From positions 1-27,434 of the forward strand of contig CACZRQ010000026.1 in NCBI GenBank assembly GCA_902783615.1: a stretch of DNA of 27,434 nucleotides, read 5' to 3'. Shown here piece after piece: positions 14,504 to 22,796 of this stretch. A program made the position numbers and the translations under genes. How positions within the stretch are numbered: the stretch's first letter is position 1; every line of letters starts with the position of its first letter. This DNA is from an uncultured Bacteroidales bacterium (GTDB taxonomy: Bacteria > Bacteroidota > Bacteroidia > Bacteroidales > Bacteroidaceae). The notes under the pieces were generated by a model. That model searched no databases. It worked only from the letters and a program-made list of their open reading frames with translations, and was not told the DNA's origin.

Positions 14504-16426
14504 ATGATGAAGTTGCCAAAATTAAAACGTGTAAGAGAATCGCTCGCAAGTCGCATCAGCGTGTGGATTGTGTTATGTGTGGTGGTGATTATTACCATCG
14601 CTGCAGTTGTTGGCAACAATTATTTGGTGAAAACCATCAAACTGGAAGAGAACGTGAAGGCTAACGGCATTCTCTACATTGTGGGACAACGCATCGATGC
14701 GGGACTCATTTCTGTAGAGATTGCCGTGAGGAATCATCTCAACGATATCAAGGAGAACTTAGACAAACCTGATGTGTTGTATCGAATCACCCAGGAGATG
14801 CTTGAGGACAATCCCTCCATCGTGGGCTCGGCTATAGCTTTCAAACCCAATTATTTCCCTGAACAGGGAAGATGGTTCTCACCCTATAGCTATCGAGAGG
14901 ACAATGCCATTCGTTCGAAACAGTTGGGAAATGCTGACTACGACTATTTCTCGATGGACTGGTATCAGACCACCGATTCGCTAAAGCGTAACTACTGGAG
15001 CGAGCCTTATTTCGACAGGGGTGGAGGAGAGATGGTGATGACCACCTACAGTTGTCCGTTGATGGATGAGGATGGCAATGTCATCGCTGTGTTCACTGCC
15101 GACATATTGCTCGACTATCTGTCAGAGTTGCTGAATGTGAATTATTACGAACATGCCAATGCCTTTATCATCAGCCACAATGGTACCTTTATCTCGCATC
15201 CCATCAAAGAACTGGTGCTGAATCAAACCATCTTCAGCATTGCTGAGCAAACAGGGCATCCTGAACTGATTGAGATTGGTCAGGAAATGATTGACGGGAA
15301 GAGCGGCATGAGGGAATGGAACTCGCCTGTCTTGGGCGACTCTTTCATTTTCTTTGTGCCTTCAGAACACACGGGCTGGTCATTGGCTATTGTGTGCCAA
15401 GCTGCTGAGTTGTTTAAGGGAGTGTATAACACTGCTCTGTTTCTGGGAACAGTGTTTATCTTGATGATGCTGGTACTCACCTACTTGCTGCGTCGTTCTG
15501 TGCATCGGCTCATTGCACCGTTGACTACGTTCACGCAGGCGGTAGATGAAGTGGCGCAAGGCAATCTCAATGCCACATTGCCTGAGATTCATACCAAGGA
15601 TGAAATGCAACGCCTTCACCATTCGTTCTGCACCATGCAGCAGTCGTTGATGCGTCAGATGGAGGAATTGAAACAAGTGAATGAGGCCAAGGGTCGCATA
15701 GAGGGAGAATTGCAGGTGGCCAAAGACATTCAGCTGTCTATGTTGCCAAAGGCTTATTTACCTTCGTCAAATGACAACAACTTCGACATTTACGGTCAAC
15801 TGCTGCCTGCTCGTGAGGTGGGAGGCGACTTGTACGATTTCTTTATCAGCAAGAATAAGTTGTTCTTTTGCGTGGGTGATGTGAGTGGTAAGGGTGTTCC
15901 TGCTGCCTTGGTGATGGCGATGACACTGAGCCACTTCCGTAATGTGGCCTGCTATGAGGATGATTTGGAGAAGATTATAAAGGCGATTAATAAAGCCTCG
16001 TGTGACGGCAACGAGTCTATGATGTTCATCACTTATTTCATGGGTGTACTCGATTTGTCGTCTGGTTTGCTGCGTTACTGCAATGCAGGCCATCATAAGC
16101 CATTCATCGTGGGCGAGGGTGTGACTGAGTTGCCAGCAAAGCCCGATCTTCCCTTGGGCGTTTCTGAGGATGCTCCTTATGTGGTGCGGGAATATGCTTT
16201 ACCTGCAGGATTCACGCTATTCCTTTATACTGACGGACTGACGGAAGCCATGAATGCCCAGCGCGAGCAGTTTGGCCGCCAACGCTTGATTAATAGTCTG
16301 CAGTCATGCAATGATTGCAAGCAGATGATTGAACACATGACGCAAACCGTCCATCAGTTTGTGGGCGATGCTCCCCAAAGCGACGACCTCACCATGCTGG
16401 CCATTCGGTATAGCCACGTAGGGTAG
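14504..16426 (+). CDS. Membrane PP2C-type (SpoIIE/RsbU-like) serine phosphatase with Cache and HAMP domains
   Basis: A 640-residue sensor phosphatase. In order: a short basic cytoplasmic lead, membrane helix 1 (about 18-37), a periplasmic Cache-like sensor (about 40-300, with YYEHANAFIISHNGTFISHP), membrane helix 2 (about 307-329), a HAMP linker (330-385), a coiled-coil stretch ending QVAKDIQLSMLP, and a PP2C catalytic domain (427-636). All metal-binding motifs are intact: GGDLYDF (440-446), GDVSGKG (458-464), YTDGLTEA (575-582) and SDDLTML (626-632). The expected job is to dephosphorylate a STAS antagonist when the sensor is engaged; the divergent STAS gene is the obvious candidate. The start is ATG 14504, 5 bp after the amylase stop; upstream codons in frame lie within the amylase gene. 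Confidence 0.9.
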   Translation: MMKLPKLKRVRESLASRISVWIVLCVVVIITIAAVVGNNYLVKTIKLEENVKANGILYIVGQRIDAGLISVEIAVRNHLNDIKENLDKPDVLYRITQEMLEDNPSIVGSAIAFKPNYFPEQGRWFSPYSYREDNAIRSKQLGNADYDYFSMDWYQTTDSLKRNYWSEPYFDRGGGEMVMTTYSCPLMDEDGNVIAVFTADILLDYLSELLNVNYYEHANAFIISHNGTFISHPIKELVLNQTIFSIAEQTGHPELIEIGQEMIDGKSGMREWNSPVLGDSFIFFVPSEHTGWSLAIVCQAAELFKGVYNTALFLGTVFILMMLVLTYLLRRSVHRLIAPLTTFTQAVDEVAQGNLNATLPEIHTKDEMQRLHHSFCTMQQSLMRQMEELKQVNEAKGRIEGELQVAKDIQLSMLPKAYLPSSNDNNFDIYGQLLPAREVGGDLYDFFISKNKLFFCVGDVSGKGVPAALVMAMTLSHFRNVACYEDDLEKIIKAINKASCDGNESMMFITYFMGVLDLSSGLLRYCNAGHHKPFIVGEGVTELPAKPDLPLGVSEDAPYVVREYALPAGFTLFLYTDGLTEAMNAQREQFGRQRLINSLQSCNDCKQMIEHMTQTVHQFVGDAPQSDDLTMLAIRYSHVG

Positions 16427-16441
16427 GGTGTTCAAAAACGG

Positions 16442-16502
16442 GATAGATTTTGCATGCAATATATGACGCTTTCAGCGTCATTAATTACATGCTGATTTTA
16501 TC
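16442..16502 (+). terminator. Long imperfect hairpin, probable terminator of the amylase-phosphatase transcript
   Basis: Two 29-nt arms (16442-16470 and 16474-16502) are inverted copies matching at roughly 22 of 29 positions around a TTC loop. The inner seven pairs, TGACGCT/AGCGTCA, and a GCATG/CATGC block are perfect. Eight Ts follow at 16506-16513. The position 15 bp after the phosphatase stop and the T-run fit an intrinsic terminator. Confidence 0.6.
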
Positions 16503-16539
16503 TCGTTTTTTTTAACATCTCAGGTTTCACAAATGATAA

Positions 16540-16593
16540 GCCCCATCGGGGCGACAGTACACAGGCAGGGGTGTAGCGTAGCGGAACCCCTGT
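16540..16593 (-). repeat. Inverted copy of the array repeat (left boundary)
   Basis: Its reverse complement is nearly identical to the repeat at 16840-16894, including the core TTCCGCTACGCTAC and the flanks ACAGGGG and ACCCCTGCCTGTGTACTG. The outer end is itself a hairpin, GCCCC-ATC-GGGGC (16540-16552). With 16840-16894 it forms inverted boundaries about 54 bp long around the array. Confidence 0.75.
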
Positions 16594-16611
16594 AAAACAG
16601 CACAATAAGTA

Positions 16612-16657
16612 AAAGTAGGGGCGACAGTATATCATTTAGTACTGTCGCCCCTACTTT
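16612..16657. repeat. Perfect 18-bp inverted repeat with a 10-nt loop
   Basis: Arms at 16612-16629 and 16640-16657 are perfect reverse complements containing TAGGGGCGACAGTA. The arms reuse the TACTGTCGCCCC block found in the neighbouring repeats. Confidence 0.85.
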
Positions 16658-16677
16658 ACAATAGGAGCATTCACGAA

Positions 16678-16755
16678 ACAGGGGCTACGTCCTTACGGAC
16701 TCACCCCTGCCTATGTACTGTCGCCCTTACAGGGCTTTTACAAATTTATCCTCAT
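16678..16755 (+). repeat. 81-bp-period tandem repeat, copy A
   Basis: 78 bp starting ACAGGGGCTACGTCC and ending TTATCCTCAT. It differs from copy B at two positions. It contains a GTCC/GGAC inverted core and a GCCCT-TAC-AGGGC hairpin followed by TTTTA. Confidence 0.9.
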
Positions 16756-16758
16756 AAC

Positions 16759-16836
16759 ACAGGGGCTACGTCCTTACGGACTCACCCCCGCCTATGTACT
16801 TTCGCCCTTACAGGGCTTTTACAAATTTATCCTCAT
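16759..16836 (+). repeat. 81-bp-period tandem repeat, copy B
   Basis: The start is exactly 81 bp after copy A, with two mismatches in 78 bp. It carries the same CTACGTCCTTACGGACTCA core and the same short hairpin with trailing Ts. Confidence 0.9.
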
Positions 16837-16839
16837 TAC

Positions 16840-16894
16840 ACAGGGGGTCCGCTACGCTACACCCCTGCCTGTGTACTGTCGCCCCTAACGGGGC
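16840..16894 (+). repeat. Tandem repeat copy C with alternative core (right boundary)
   Basis: The start keeps the 81-bp phase, and the flanks ACAGGGG and CACCCCTGCC match copies A and B, but the core is GTCCGCTACGCTAC. It is almost the reverse complement of 16540-16593 and ends in a GCCCC/GGGGC hairpin. Confidence 0.8.
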
Positions 16895-16935
16895 TATAAT
16901 GTGACATTTCAGTCACTTGCGAAACTTGTGTCACT

Positions 16936-18357
16936 TTATCTTGTTGCACCACCCAATGCAATGTAGAGGGCGATGACGGCTTGTGCGCCGTGATACATGT
17001 TCATGGCCTCGTTGAGCTGAGAGTTCAGCAGATTCTCCTGGGCAGTAAGAACCTCCAGGTAGTTGGCTTTTCCGCTGTCCATCAGCTCCTGTGTGCCAAA
17101 ATAGGCATCGTGGAGCACTTCCACCTGACGATGATAATAACCATGCTTCTCGCGAGCCACCTGACAATCAGCCATCGCCTCATTCACCTGATTACCAGCA
17201 TCGATAACCGTCTGCACATACTTCTTCTGCATGTCCTCCTGCGTCAGCTTGGCAATCTTCAGGTTTTGCGTGAGCTTGCCGCGTGAGAGGATGGGCTGCG
17301 TGAGCGATGCCATCGCATTGAGCAGAATCTTGCCTGGATTCACGATCGAACTGCCAGCATTGTTGGTCCAACCAGCACTACCAGAGAGCGTGATGGTGGG
17401 GTAGAAAGCCGAGCGGGCAGCCTGGGTGTTGTAGAACGCCTCCTCCAAAGCAAAGTTGGCCATGCGGATATCAGGGCGCAACTCCAACAGGTTGGCAGGA
17501 ACGCCAATCATCAGGAAATCAGAATCGAACATGCGCTGACCCGTTTCCGAATCAGAATCGTCGGTGCGAGCCGCATTGCCCCAGTAGTTGCGCTCGATGT
17601 GCTGAGGAGTGATGGCCAACAAACTGCAGATGTTGTTCTCAACATTGCGGATGTTGCGGCGTGTATCAACTACCTGAGCCTTCACATTCAGGTAAGACGA
17701 CTCCATCTGGTTCACAGCTGTACTGTAGGCCTTACCATTGTTCCACATGTGCTTCTGGGTTTCTAAAGAAACGCTTCTCAGACTGTCGGTTTCAGTCAGG
17801 ATCTCCAATTGACGGTCGAGCACCAACAGCATGTAATACTGTTGCGCCAAGGTAGAGATGAGGTTGGCACGAACAGCCTCCTCGCGCATCTGAGCCTGCA
17901 TGAGCACAGCCTTCGAAGCACGTTTCTTGTTGGTTATTGAGCCAAACACATCGATGTCCCACGACATCTGGAGAGGCAGGTTATACGTCTTCGATGCTTC
18001 CCCACCGTCGAAGCTGGCGATAGAGCCCTGCGGTGAGAAATTGATGGAAGGCAGATAAGCCGAGCGGGCTGCACGCAACGAAGCCTCTGATTTCTCAACG
18101 GCGATGCGGGCAGAATTCAAGTCGGTATTGTTTTCCAGCGCCTGCTCGATGAGGTTCTGCAGGTATGGATCTGGGAAGAACTCACGCCACGACAGTGTAG
18201 CCAGTGTGCCTTCAGTGTTGGCCTCCAGCATGTCCTGAGAGGTGCCGAAAGTGTTTTCTGGCACCTCAGTATCTTGCTGGTAGCTATTGTAGATGCCGCA
18301 GCCTGAGAGCAACATGCTCACAGCCACAGCCGAAAATATACTTTTAAATTTCATCAT
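16936..18357 (-). CDS. TolC/NodT-type outer-membrane factor lipoprotein of an RND efflux system
   Basis: Outer-membrane channel through which the RND pump expels substrate. From ATG 18355-18357 the protein has 473 residues and starts with a lipoprotein signal ending in LSGC, as in NodT-type factors. Two outer-membrane efflux protein repeats follow: the first with NNTDLNSARIAVEKSEASLRAARS-like helices, the second with LLELRPDIRMANFALEEAFYNTQAARSAFYPTI. The segment LRPDI and the ending GQAVIALYIALGG-like motif (here GAQAVIALYIALGG) are typical. The frame is open upstream into the pump gene, but only this start gives a signal peptide. It is the last gene of the operon, 28 bp after the pump stop, and converges on the repeat region. 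Confidence 0.92.
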   Translation of the reverse strand: MMKFKSIFSAVAVSMLLSGCGIYNSYQQDTEVPENTFGTSQDMLEANTEGTLATLSWREFFPDPYLQNLIEQALENNTDLNSARIAVEKSEASLRAARSAYLPSINFSPQGSIASFDGGEASKTYNLPLQMSWDIDVFGSITNKKRASKAVLMQAQMREEAVRANLISTLAQQYYMLLVLDRQLEILTETDSLRSVSLETQKHMWNNGKAYSTAVNQMESSYLNVKAQVVDTRRNIRNVENNICSLLAITPQHIERNYWGNAARTDDSDSETGQRMFDSDFLMIGVPANLLELRPDIRMANFALEEAFYNTQAARSAFYPTITLSGSAGWTNNAGSSIVNPGKILLNAMASLTQPILSRGKLTQNLKIAKLTQEDMQKKYVQTVIDAGNQVNEAMADCQVAREKHGYYHRQVEVLHDAYFGTQELMDSGKANYLEVLTAQENLLNSQLNEAMNMYHGAQAVIALYIALGGATR

Positions 18358-18385
18358 ATCTTCTTTTATCTTTAGTTGGCATTCA

Positions 18386-21300
18386 TCATTCTTCATTATT
18401 CGTTGCTCCCTGGAACCTCTCGTGCCATTGCTGGAACACGATGAAGAAGGCTGGAACCACGAAGAGCAAGGCCAGTGTGCCCACAGCCATACCAGCGCTG
18501 ACACCTAAGGCGAGCACACGGTTACCGTTGGCTCCGGCACCACCTGCGATGATCAACGGAATCATACCCGCAATCATGGTGACAACCGTCATCAGGATAG
18601 GACGCAGACGCTCCTCGCAAGCTGCAAAGGCTGCATCGCGGATGCTCATTCCCTGAGCGCGACGCTCCTGGGCAAACTCCGTAATCAGGATGGCTGTCTT
18701 GGCCAGCAGACCAATCAGCATGATGACACCCGTCTGCAGGTAGATGTTATTCTCCATACCAGGCAGCTTGAGCAGTGAAACGAGCCAGATGGCACCAAAC
18801 GAACCCATGAGGCCGAAAGGCACACTGAGCAGCACAGCCCAAGGAGTGAACAATGAGTTGTAGAGCGATGCCAGGATGAGGTAGATGAGGATGACGCAGA
18901 TGACATAGATGAGCGCGGTGGCATTCGAGCCAGAAGTCTCTTCCACCTCGCGCGACATACCACTATATTCATAGCTGTAGCCACCAGGCATCACCTCCTT
19001 GAATACCTCAGCGATGGCCTGATGTGCCTGACCTTCAGAATATCCGCTAGCAGTCTGAATACCACAGGTAATGCTCTGGAACAAGTTGAAGTGATCGACT
19101 GAAGCTGAGCCTACAACCTCGGTGAGAGTGACAAACTCGGAGATAGGAGCCATCTTGCCTCCCATCACCTTCACGAAGATGTTGTTCAACGATGAAGGAT
19201 CCAGGCGGTATTCAGGAGCAGCATTGGCCATGATGCGGTAAACCTTACCGAACTGGTTGAAGTTGCCCACGTATGAAGCACCGCAGTAGGCACCTAAGGT
19301 GCGGAGCGCAGCTGCTGGCGATACACCAGCACGGTCGCACTGGGCAGCATCCACGTCAATCTGATATTTCGGATAACGCTCAGAGTAAGTACTCATGGCC
19401 GTCATGATTTCAGGACGCTGGTTGAGCTTAGCCAGGAATCGGTTGGCATCTTCGTTAAACTCCGTCATGTTGCGGTCCTGCATATCCTGCAGCACCAGGC
19501 TCACGCCGTTGTTGCTACCGTAACCAGGAACCTGAGGCATCTGGAATGGAATGACTGTCGCATTCTTGATGTCCTTGCAGTCGTAGAGGAAGCGGACATA
19601 GACCAGTGTGATGTTGTGGTTCATGCCAGGACGGTCGTCCCAGTTCTTCAGGCGTACGATGATCGTTGCATAGCTGCTGCCAGAACGACCCGCCATCATA
19701 CCATAACCACTTACCACTGAGTAGCTTTCCAACTCAGGAATATTCTTCACCTTTTCCTCCACCTTCTTCACAATCTCCTCTGTTTCATGCAGTGTGCAGC
19801 CTTCAGGAGCACGAACCTCGGCGAAGAACACGCCCTGGTCTTCCTGAGGCACCAGACCTGATGGGAGGGCATTCATGAAGAAGAACAGCAGCACGGCGGT
19901 AATAGCCAATAATACACCAGAGATGACAGGACGCTTGATGAAGTTGCCCACACTCTTCTTGTATTTCTTCAAGATGGCGTTGTAGCTCACCGTATAGGCT
20001 TGGGTAACATAGTAGTTCAGATCCTTCTTCTCCTTATCGCTCTCCGAGACTTTCAGCATGATGGCACAGAGGGCAGGGCAGAGGGTGAGTGCCGATACAC
20101 ACGACAGACCCACTGCAGATGCCAGCGTGACACCAAACTGGGTGAAGAACGAACCTGAGGTGCCTGGCATGAAAGCCACAGGGATGAACACAGCCATGAA
20201 GACCAATGTACAGGTGATAACGGCCACCGACACATCGCTCATGGCCTGACGGGTAGCTTCACGGGCATTGGATATGCCGCCCTCCATCTTCGCCATCACT
20301 GCCTCGACCACCACGATGGCATCATCGACCACCGTACCGATGGCGAGCACCAAGGCGAATAGCGTCAATATGTTGAGCGAGAATCCTGCCAACGAGACAA
20401 CGGCGAAGGTTCCCAGCAACGACACGATGATGGAAAGTGAAGGAATGACCGTTGCCTTGAAACTCTGCAGGAAGAAGTAAACCACCAGAATCACGAGGAT
20501 GATGGCGATGATCAAGGTCTCCACCACATTGTGGATGGCAGCGAAGAGGAAGTCGTCGGAAGTTTCCAGAATCACAAACTCCAGTCCAGCAGGCATCGTT
20601 GGCTTCAGCTCTTCATAGAGTTTGCTGATGCGGGCATTCACCTCGGTGGCATTGGCACCAGGAGCCTGGAACACCATGTAGATGGCACCTGGCATGCCGT
20701 CGATGTTGGAAGTGAAGTTGTAGCTCACGGCACCAATCTCCACATCGGCCACATCGCTCAAATGCAGCACATGGCCGCCTTCGATGGTGCGCAGCACAAT
20801 GTCGTTGAACTCCTCAACCGTCTTCAGCGTACCCTTGTACTCCATGGTGTACTGGTAAGCGTTTTCCGACTGCTCACCCAGTGAACCCGTAGCGGCTACG
20901 AAGCTCTGTCCGCTGATGGCGTTGAACACCTCGTTGGGATCCAGCGAATACTGAGCCATCACATCGGGCTTCATCCAGATGCGCAACGCGTAGGTGTTAC
21001 CCAAGGCCATGACGTCGCCCACACCCGTGATACGCATCAGTCGCGGACGGATGTTGATGTCGATGTAGTTGGCAATGAAGTCGGCATCATACTTGCCGTC
21101 CACACTCTTCAATGCACCGATATGCAGGATGTTACTCTGCTGCTTCATCACCTGCACACCCACCTTCGTCACTTCGGCAGGCAGCAGGGCGCTGGCTCTT
21201 GACACGCGGTTCTGAACGTTCACCGCAGCGATATCGGGGTCGGAACCCTGTTCAAAATACACCTGAATCGACACATCGCCTGACGATGATGCAGAACTGG

Positions 21301-21538
21301 TGATGTAGGTCATACCTGGCACACCGTTGATGTTCTCCTCCAGCGGCTGGATCACACTCTTCATGATGGTGTTGGCATCGGCTCCTGTGTAAGAAGTAGA
21401 TACGCGCACCGTAGGAGGAGCAATGTTGGGGTATTGTTCAATGGGCAACGTGTTCATGCAGATGAAGCCCACCAATGTGATGACAATCGCTATGGCGCAA
21501 GCCATCACATATTTGTTGATGAAAATATTACCTTTCAT
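18386..21538 (-). CDS. RND multidrug efflux pump, AcrB/MexB-like (HAE1 family)
   Basis: A 1050-residue inner-membrane proton antiporter that captures substrates from the periplasm or membrane and passes them to the outer-membrane channel. The start MKGNIFINKYVMACAIAIVI is the usual first helix. The proton relay is intact: D405 and D406 in GTVVDDAIVVVE, and the helix 10 lysine in GLLAKTAILITEFAQ. LPIEQYPNIAPPTV and the two large periplasmic loops match the hydrophobe/amphiphile pump group rather than heavy-metal pumps. Substrates cannot be predicted. It lies between adaptor and outer-membrane factor genes, with spacers of 22 and 28 bp, in the standard efflux order. Confidence 0.96.
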   Translation of the reverse strand: MKGNIFINKYVMACAIAIVITLVGFICMNTLPIEQYPNIAPPTVRVSTSYTGADANTIMKSVIQPLEENINGVPGMTYITSSASSSGDVSIQVYFEQGSDPDIAAVNVQNRVSRASALLPAEVTKVGVQVMKQQSNILHIGALKSVDGKYDADFIANYIDINIRPRLMRITGVGDVMALGNTYALRIWMKPDVMAQYSLDPNEVFNAISGQSFVAATGSLGEQSENAYQYTMEYKGTLKTVEEFNDIVLRTIEGGHVLHLSDVADVEIGAVSYNFTSNIDGMPGAIYMVFQAPGANATEVNARISKLYEELKPTMPAGLEFVILETSDDFLFAAIHNVVETLIIAIILVILVVYFFLQSFKATVIPSLSIIVSLLGTFAVVSLAGFSLNILTLFALVLAIGTVVDDAIVVVEAVMAKMEGGISNAREATRQAMSDVSVAVITCTLVFMAVFIPVAFMPGTSGSFFTQFGVTLASAVGLSCVSALTLCPALCAIMLKVSESDKEKKDLNYYVTQAYTVSYNAILKKYKKSVGNFIKRPVISGVLLAITAVLLFFFMNALPSGLVPQEDQGVFFAEVRAPEGCTLHETEEIVKKVEEKVKNIPELESYSVVSGYGMMAGRSGSSYATIIVRLKNWDDRPGMNHNITLVYVRFLYDCKDIKNATVIPFQMPQVPGYGSNNGVSLVLQDMQDRNMTEFNEDANRFLAKLNQRPEIMTAMSTYSERYPKYQIDVDAAQCDRAGVSPAAALRTLGAYCGASYVGNFNQFGKVYRIMANAAPEYRLDPSSLNNIFVKVMGGKMAPISEFVTLTEVVGSASVDHFNLFQSITCGIQTASGYSEGQAHQAIAEVFKEVMPGGYSYEYSGMSREVEETSGSNATALIYVICVILIYLILASLYNSLFTPWAVLLSVPFGLMGSFGAIWLVSLLKLPGMENNIYLQTGVIMLIGLLAKTAILITEFAQERRAQGMSIRDAAFAACEERLRPILMTVVTMIAGMIPLIIAGGAGANGNRVLALGVSAGMAVGTLALLFVVPAFFIVFQQWHERFQGATNNEE

Positions 21539-21560
21539 AGCTTATTGTGCGTTTAGATGC

Positions 21561-22664
21561 TTAAGGGAAGATAACCTGCTGGCCTTCCTGAACGTTGTTT
21601 GCTCCAACAGTCACAATCTTGTCGCCCACATTGAGTCCGCTGCTCACGATGAAGTCCTTGCCATTGCCGGCATCCTCAGTGGTCACTGTCACAGCCGTAG
21701 CGGTATTGTCATCCTTCACCTTATAAACCAATGACTTGTCCTGCAAACGAACAACAGCAGCCTGGGGAATGATCATCACGTCCTTGCGGTCGGCTGGAAT
21801 CACAACCGTACCTTGGATGCCTGAATAGAGGATTCTTTCAGGGTTGGGGAATGTGGCCTTGCAGGCAATGGTACCTGTAGCGGCGTTCACCACACCCGTT
21901 GCGCTGACGATGCGACCCTTATGACTGTATTCGGTTCCACTCTTCATGACGAATGTCACGTCAGGGAAATTCTTCAAGGCTCCCTCTATCTTACCGTTGA
22001 AACCAGAAGCCAAAGCCAACTCCAGCACTGATTCCGGCAGTGAGAACTCTGCATCCATCTGCTGGTTACCGCTCACCATTGTCAGCTGTGTGCCAGGAGA
22101 AACCTGGATACCTACACGCACGGGAATCTCGCCAATGACGCCGTCAACAGGTGCCGTGATGGTGCAGAAGCCCAGATTCACCCTTGAACGGTTCACCTGT
22201 GCCTTGGCTTGAGCCACTGATGCTTGGGCTTGCTTGTAGGAGTTCTCTGAGTTGTCCAGCATGTATTTGCTCACAATCTTCTTCTCAAACAGGTTCTTGT
22301 TCGACTCATACTCCAACTTGGCGCTACTCTCTGATGCCAACGCTGCCTGCAGGTTTGCTTCAGCTGCTTCCAGGTCGAGCTGTGCATTTCGTGAGTCGAT
22401 CACGAAGAGCACCTGTCCCTTCTTAACCTGCTGACCTTCGATGACGTTGATCTGCATCAACTGGCCACTCACCTGGGGTGAAATGGTCACGTCGGTCTGA
22501 CCCTTCAGTTTCGCACTAAACTTGACAGGCAATACTATGTCTGTCTTCTTCACAGTCAATGTCTCGAAAGACGTTTTCGTTTCCTTCGGCATGTCGATGC
22601 CACAGGAAACCAGGCTTACCATAAAGCCAATGGCAAAAGCCCATTTGATTGGTTGTTTTCTCAT
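21561..22664 (-). CDS. RND efflux periplasmic adaptor (membrane fusion protein), lipoprotein
   Basis: Bridges the RND pump and the outer-membrane factor. From ATG 22662-22664 the protein has 367 residues. Its signal peptide ends in LVSC, so it is probably lipid-anchored like AcrA. The lipoyl half-motifs are present (GQTDVTISPQVSGQLMQINV and TITAPVDGVIGEIPVRVG), with a helical hairpin between them (about 95-165), then beta-barrel and membrane-proximal domains. The frame stays open 51 codons further upstream but runs through the predicted promoter, so that extension is rejected. It is the first gene of the efflux operon and diverges from padR; the 244 bp between them contain an operator-like palindrome. 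Confidence 0.93.
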   Translation of the reverse strand: MRKQPIKWAFAIGFMVSLVSCGIDMPKETKTSFETLTVKKTDIVLPVKFSAKLKGQTDVTISPQVSGQLMQINVIEGQQVKKGQVLFVIDSRNAQLDLEAAEANLQAALASESSAKLEYESNKNLFEKKIVSKYMLDNSENSYKQAQASVAQAKAQVNRSRVNLGFCTITAPVDGVIGEIPVRVGIQVSPGTQLTMVSGNQQMDAEFSLPESVLELALASGFNGKIEGALKNFPDVTFVMKSGTEYSHKGRIVSATGVVNAATGTIACKATFPNPERILYSGIQGTVVIPADRKDVMIIPQAAVVRLQDKSLVYKVKDDNTATAVTVTTEDAGNGKDFIVSSGLNVGDKIVTVGANNVQEGQQVIFP

Positions 22665-22689
22665 ATAATTAGTTTTTACAATATTATTC

Positions 22690-22725
22690 CGTATGTGCGC
22701 GTATATGCGTGTATGTATATATATA
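22690..22725. repeat. 36-nt perfectly alternating purine-pyrimidine tract
   Basis: From 22690 to 22725 every base alternates pyrimidine and purine, mixing GT, GC and AT steps. It lies in the predicted untranslated leader of the efflux operon, directly after the -7 element. Such tracts can adopt left-handed Z-DNA under negative supercoiling. Confidence 0.7.
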
Positions 22726-22729
22726 GGTG

Positions 22730-22737
22730 CAAAAATA
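22730..22737 (-). promoter_or_regulatory. Predicted -7 element of the efflux operon
   Basis: On the minus strand this reads TATTTTTG, matching TAnnTTTG. The adaptor ATG lies about 65 bp downstream. No good -33 TTTG stands at the usual distance, so activity may be weak or controlled. Confidence 0.5.
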
Positions 22738-22796
22738 GAAAGAATTGAATACATAATATTTTTCACCAACGTTAAATAATGTAAAATAATGCAAGT

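Larger units (their letters stand above)
16427..16935. other. Repeat-rich intergenic region between convergent genes
   Basis: 509 bp without a convincing gene, lying between the 3' ends of the PP2C phosphatase gene and the outer-membrane factor gene. It holds a long imperfect hairpin followed by eight Ts, then a cluster of related repeats in both orientations listed separately. The motif TACTGTCGCCC or a one-base variant occurs four times forward (16640, 16716, 16797, 16874) and twice reversed (16549, 16619). A small GTGAC/GTCAC hairpin lies at 16901-16916. Confidence 0.8.

Noticed and set aside
8856..16426. Polysaccharide utilisation locus (Sus-like)
   Set aside because: No SusC/SusD pair, no secreted glycoside hydrolase and no SusR or hybrid two-component regulator; both GH13 enzymes lack signal peptides.
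16540..16894. CRISPR array
   Set aside because: The repeats are 54-81 bp, adjoin with only 3-nt gaps, and occur in both orientations. There are no unique spacers of uniform length and no cas genes.
16427..16935. Decayed insertion sequence with transposase remains
   Set aside because: No transposase-like peptide is seen in any frame; only short repeats and hairpins are present.
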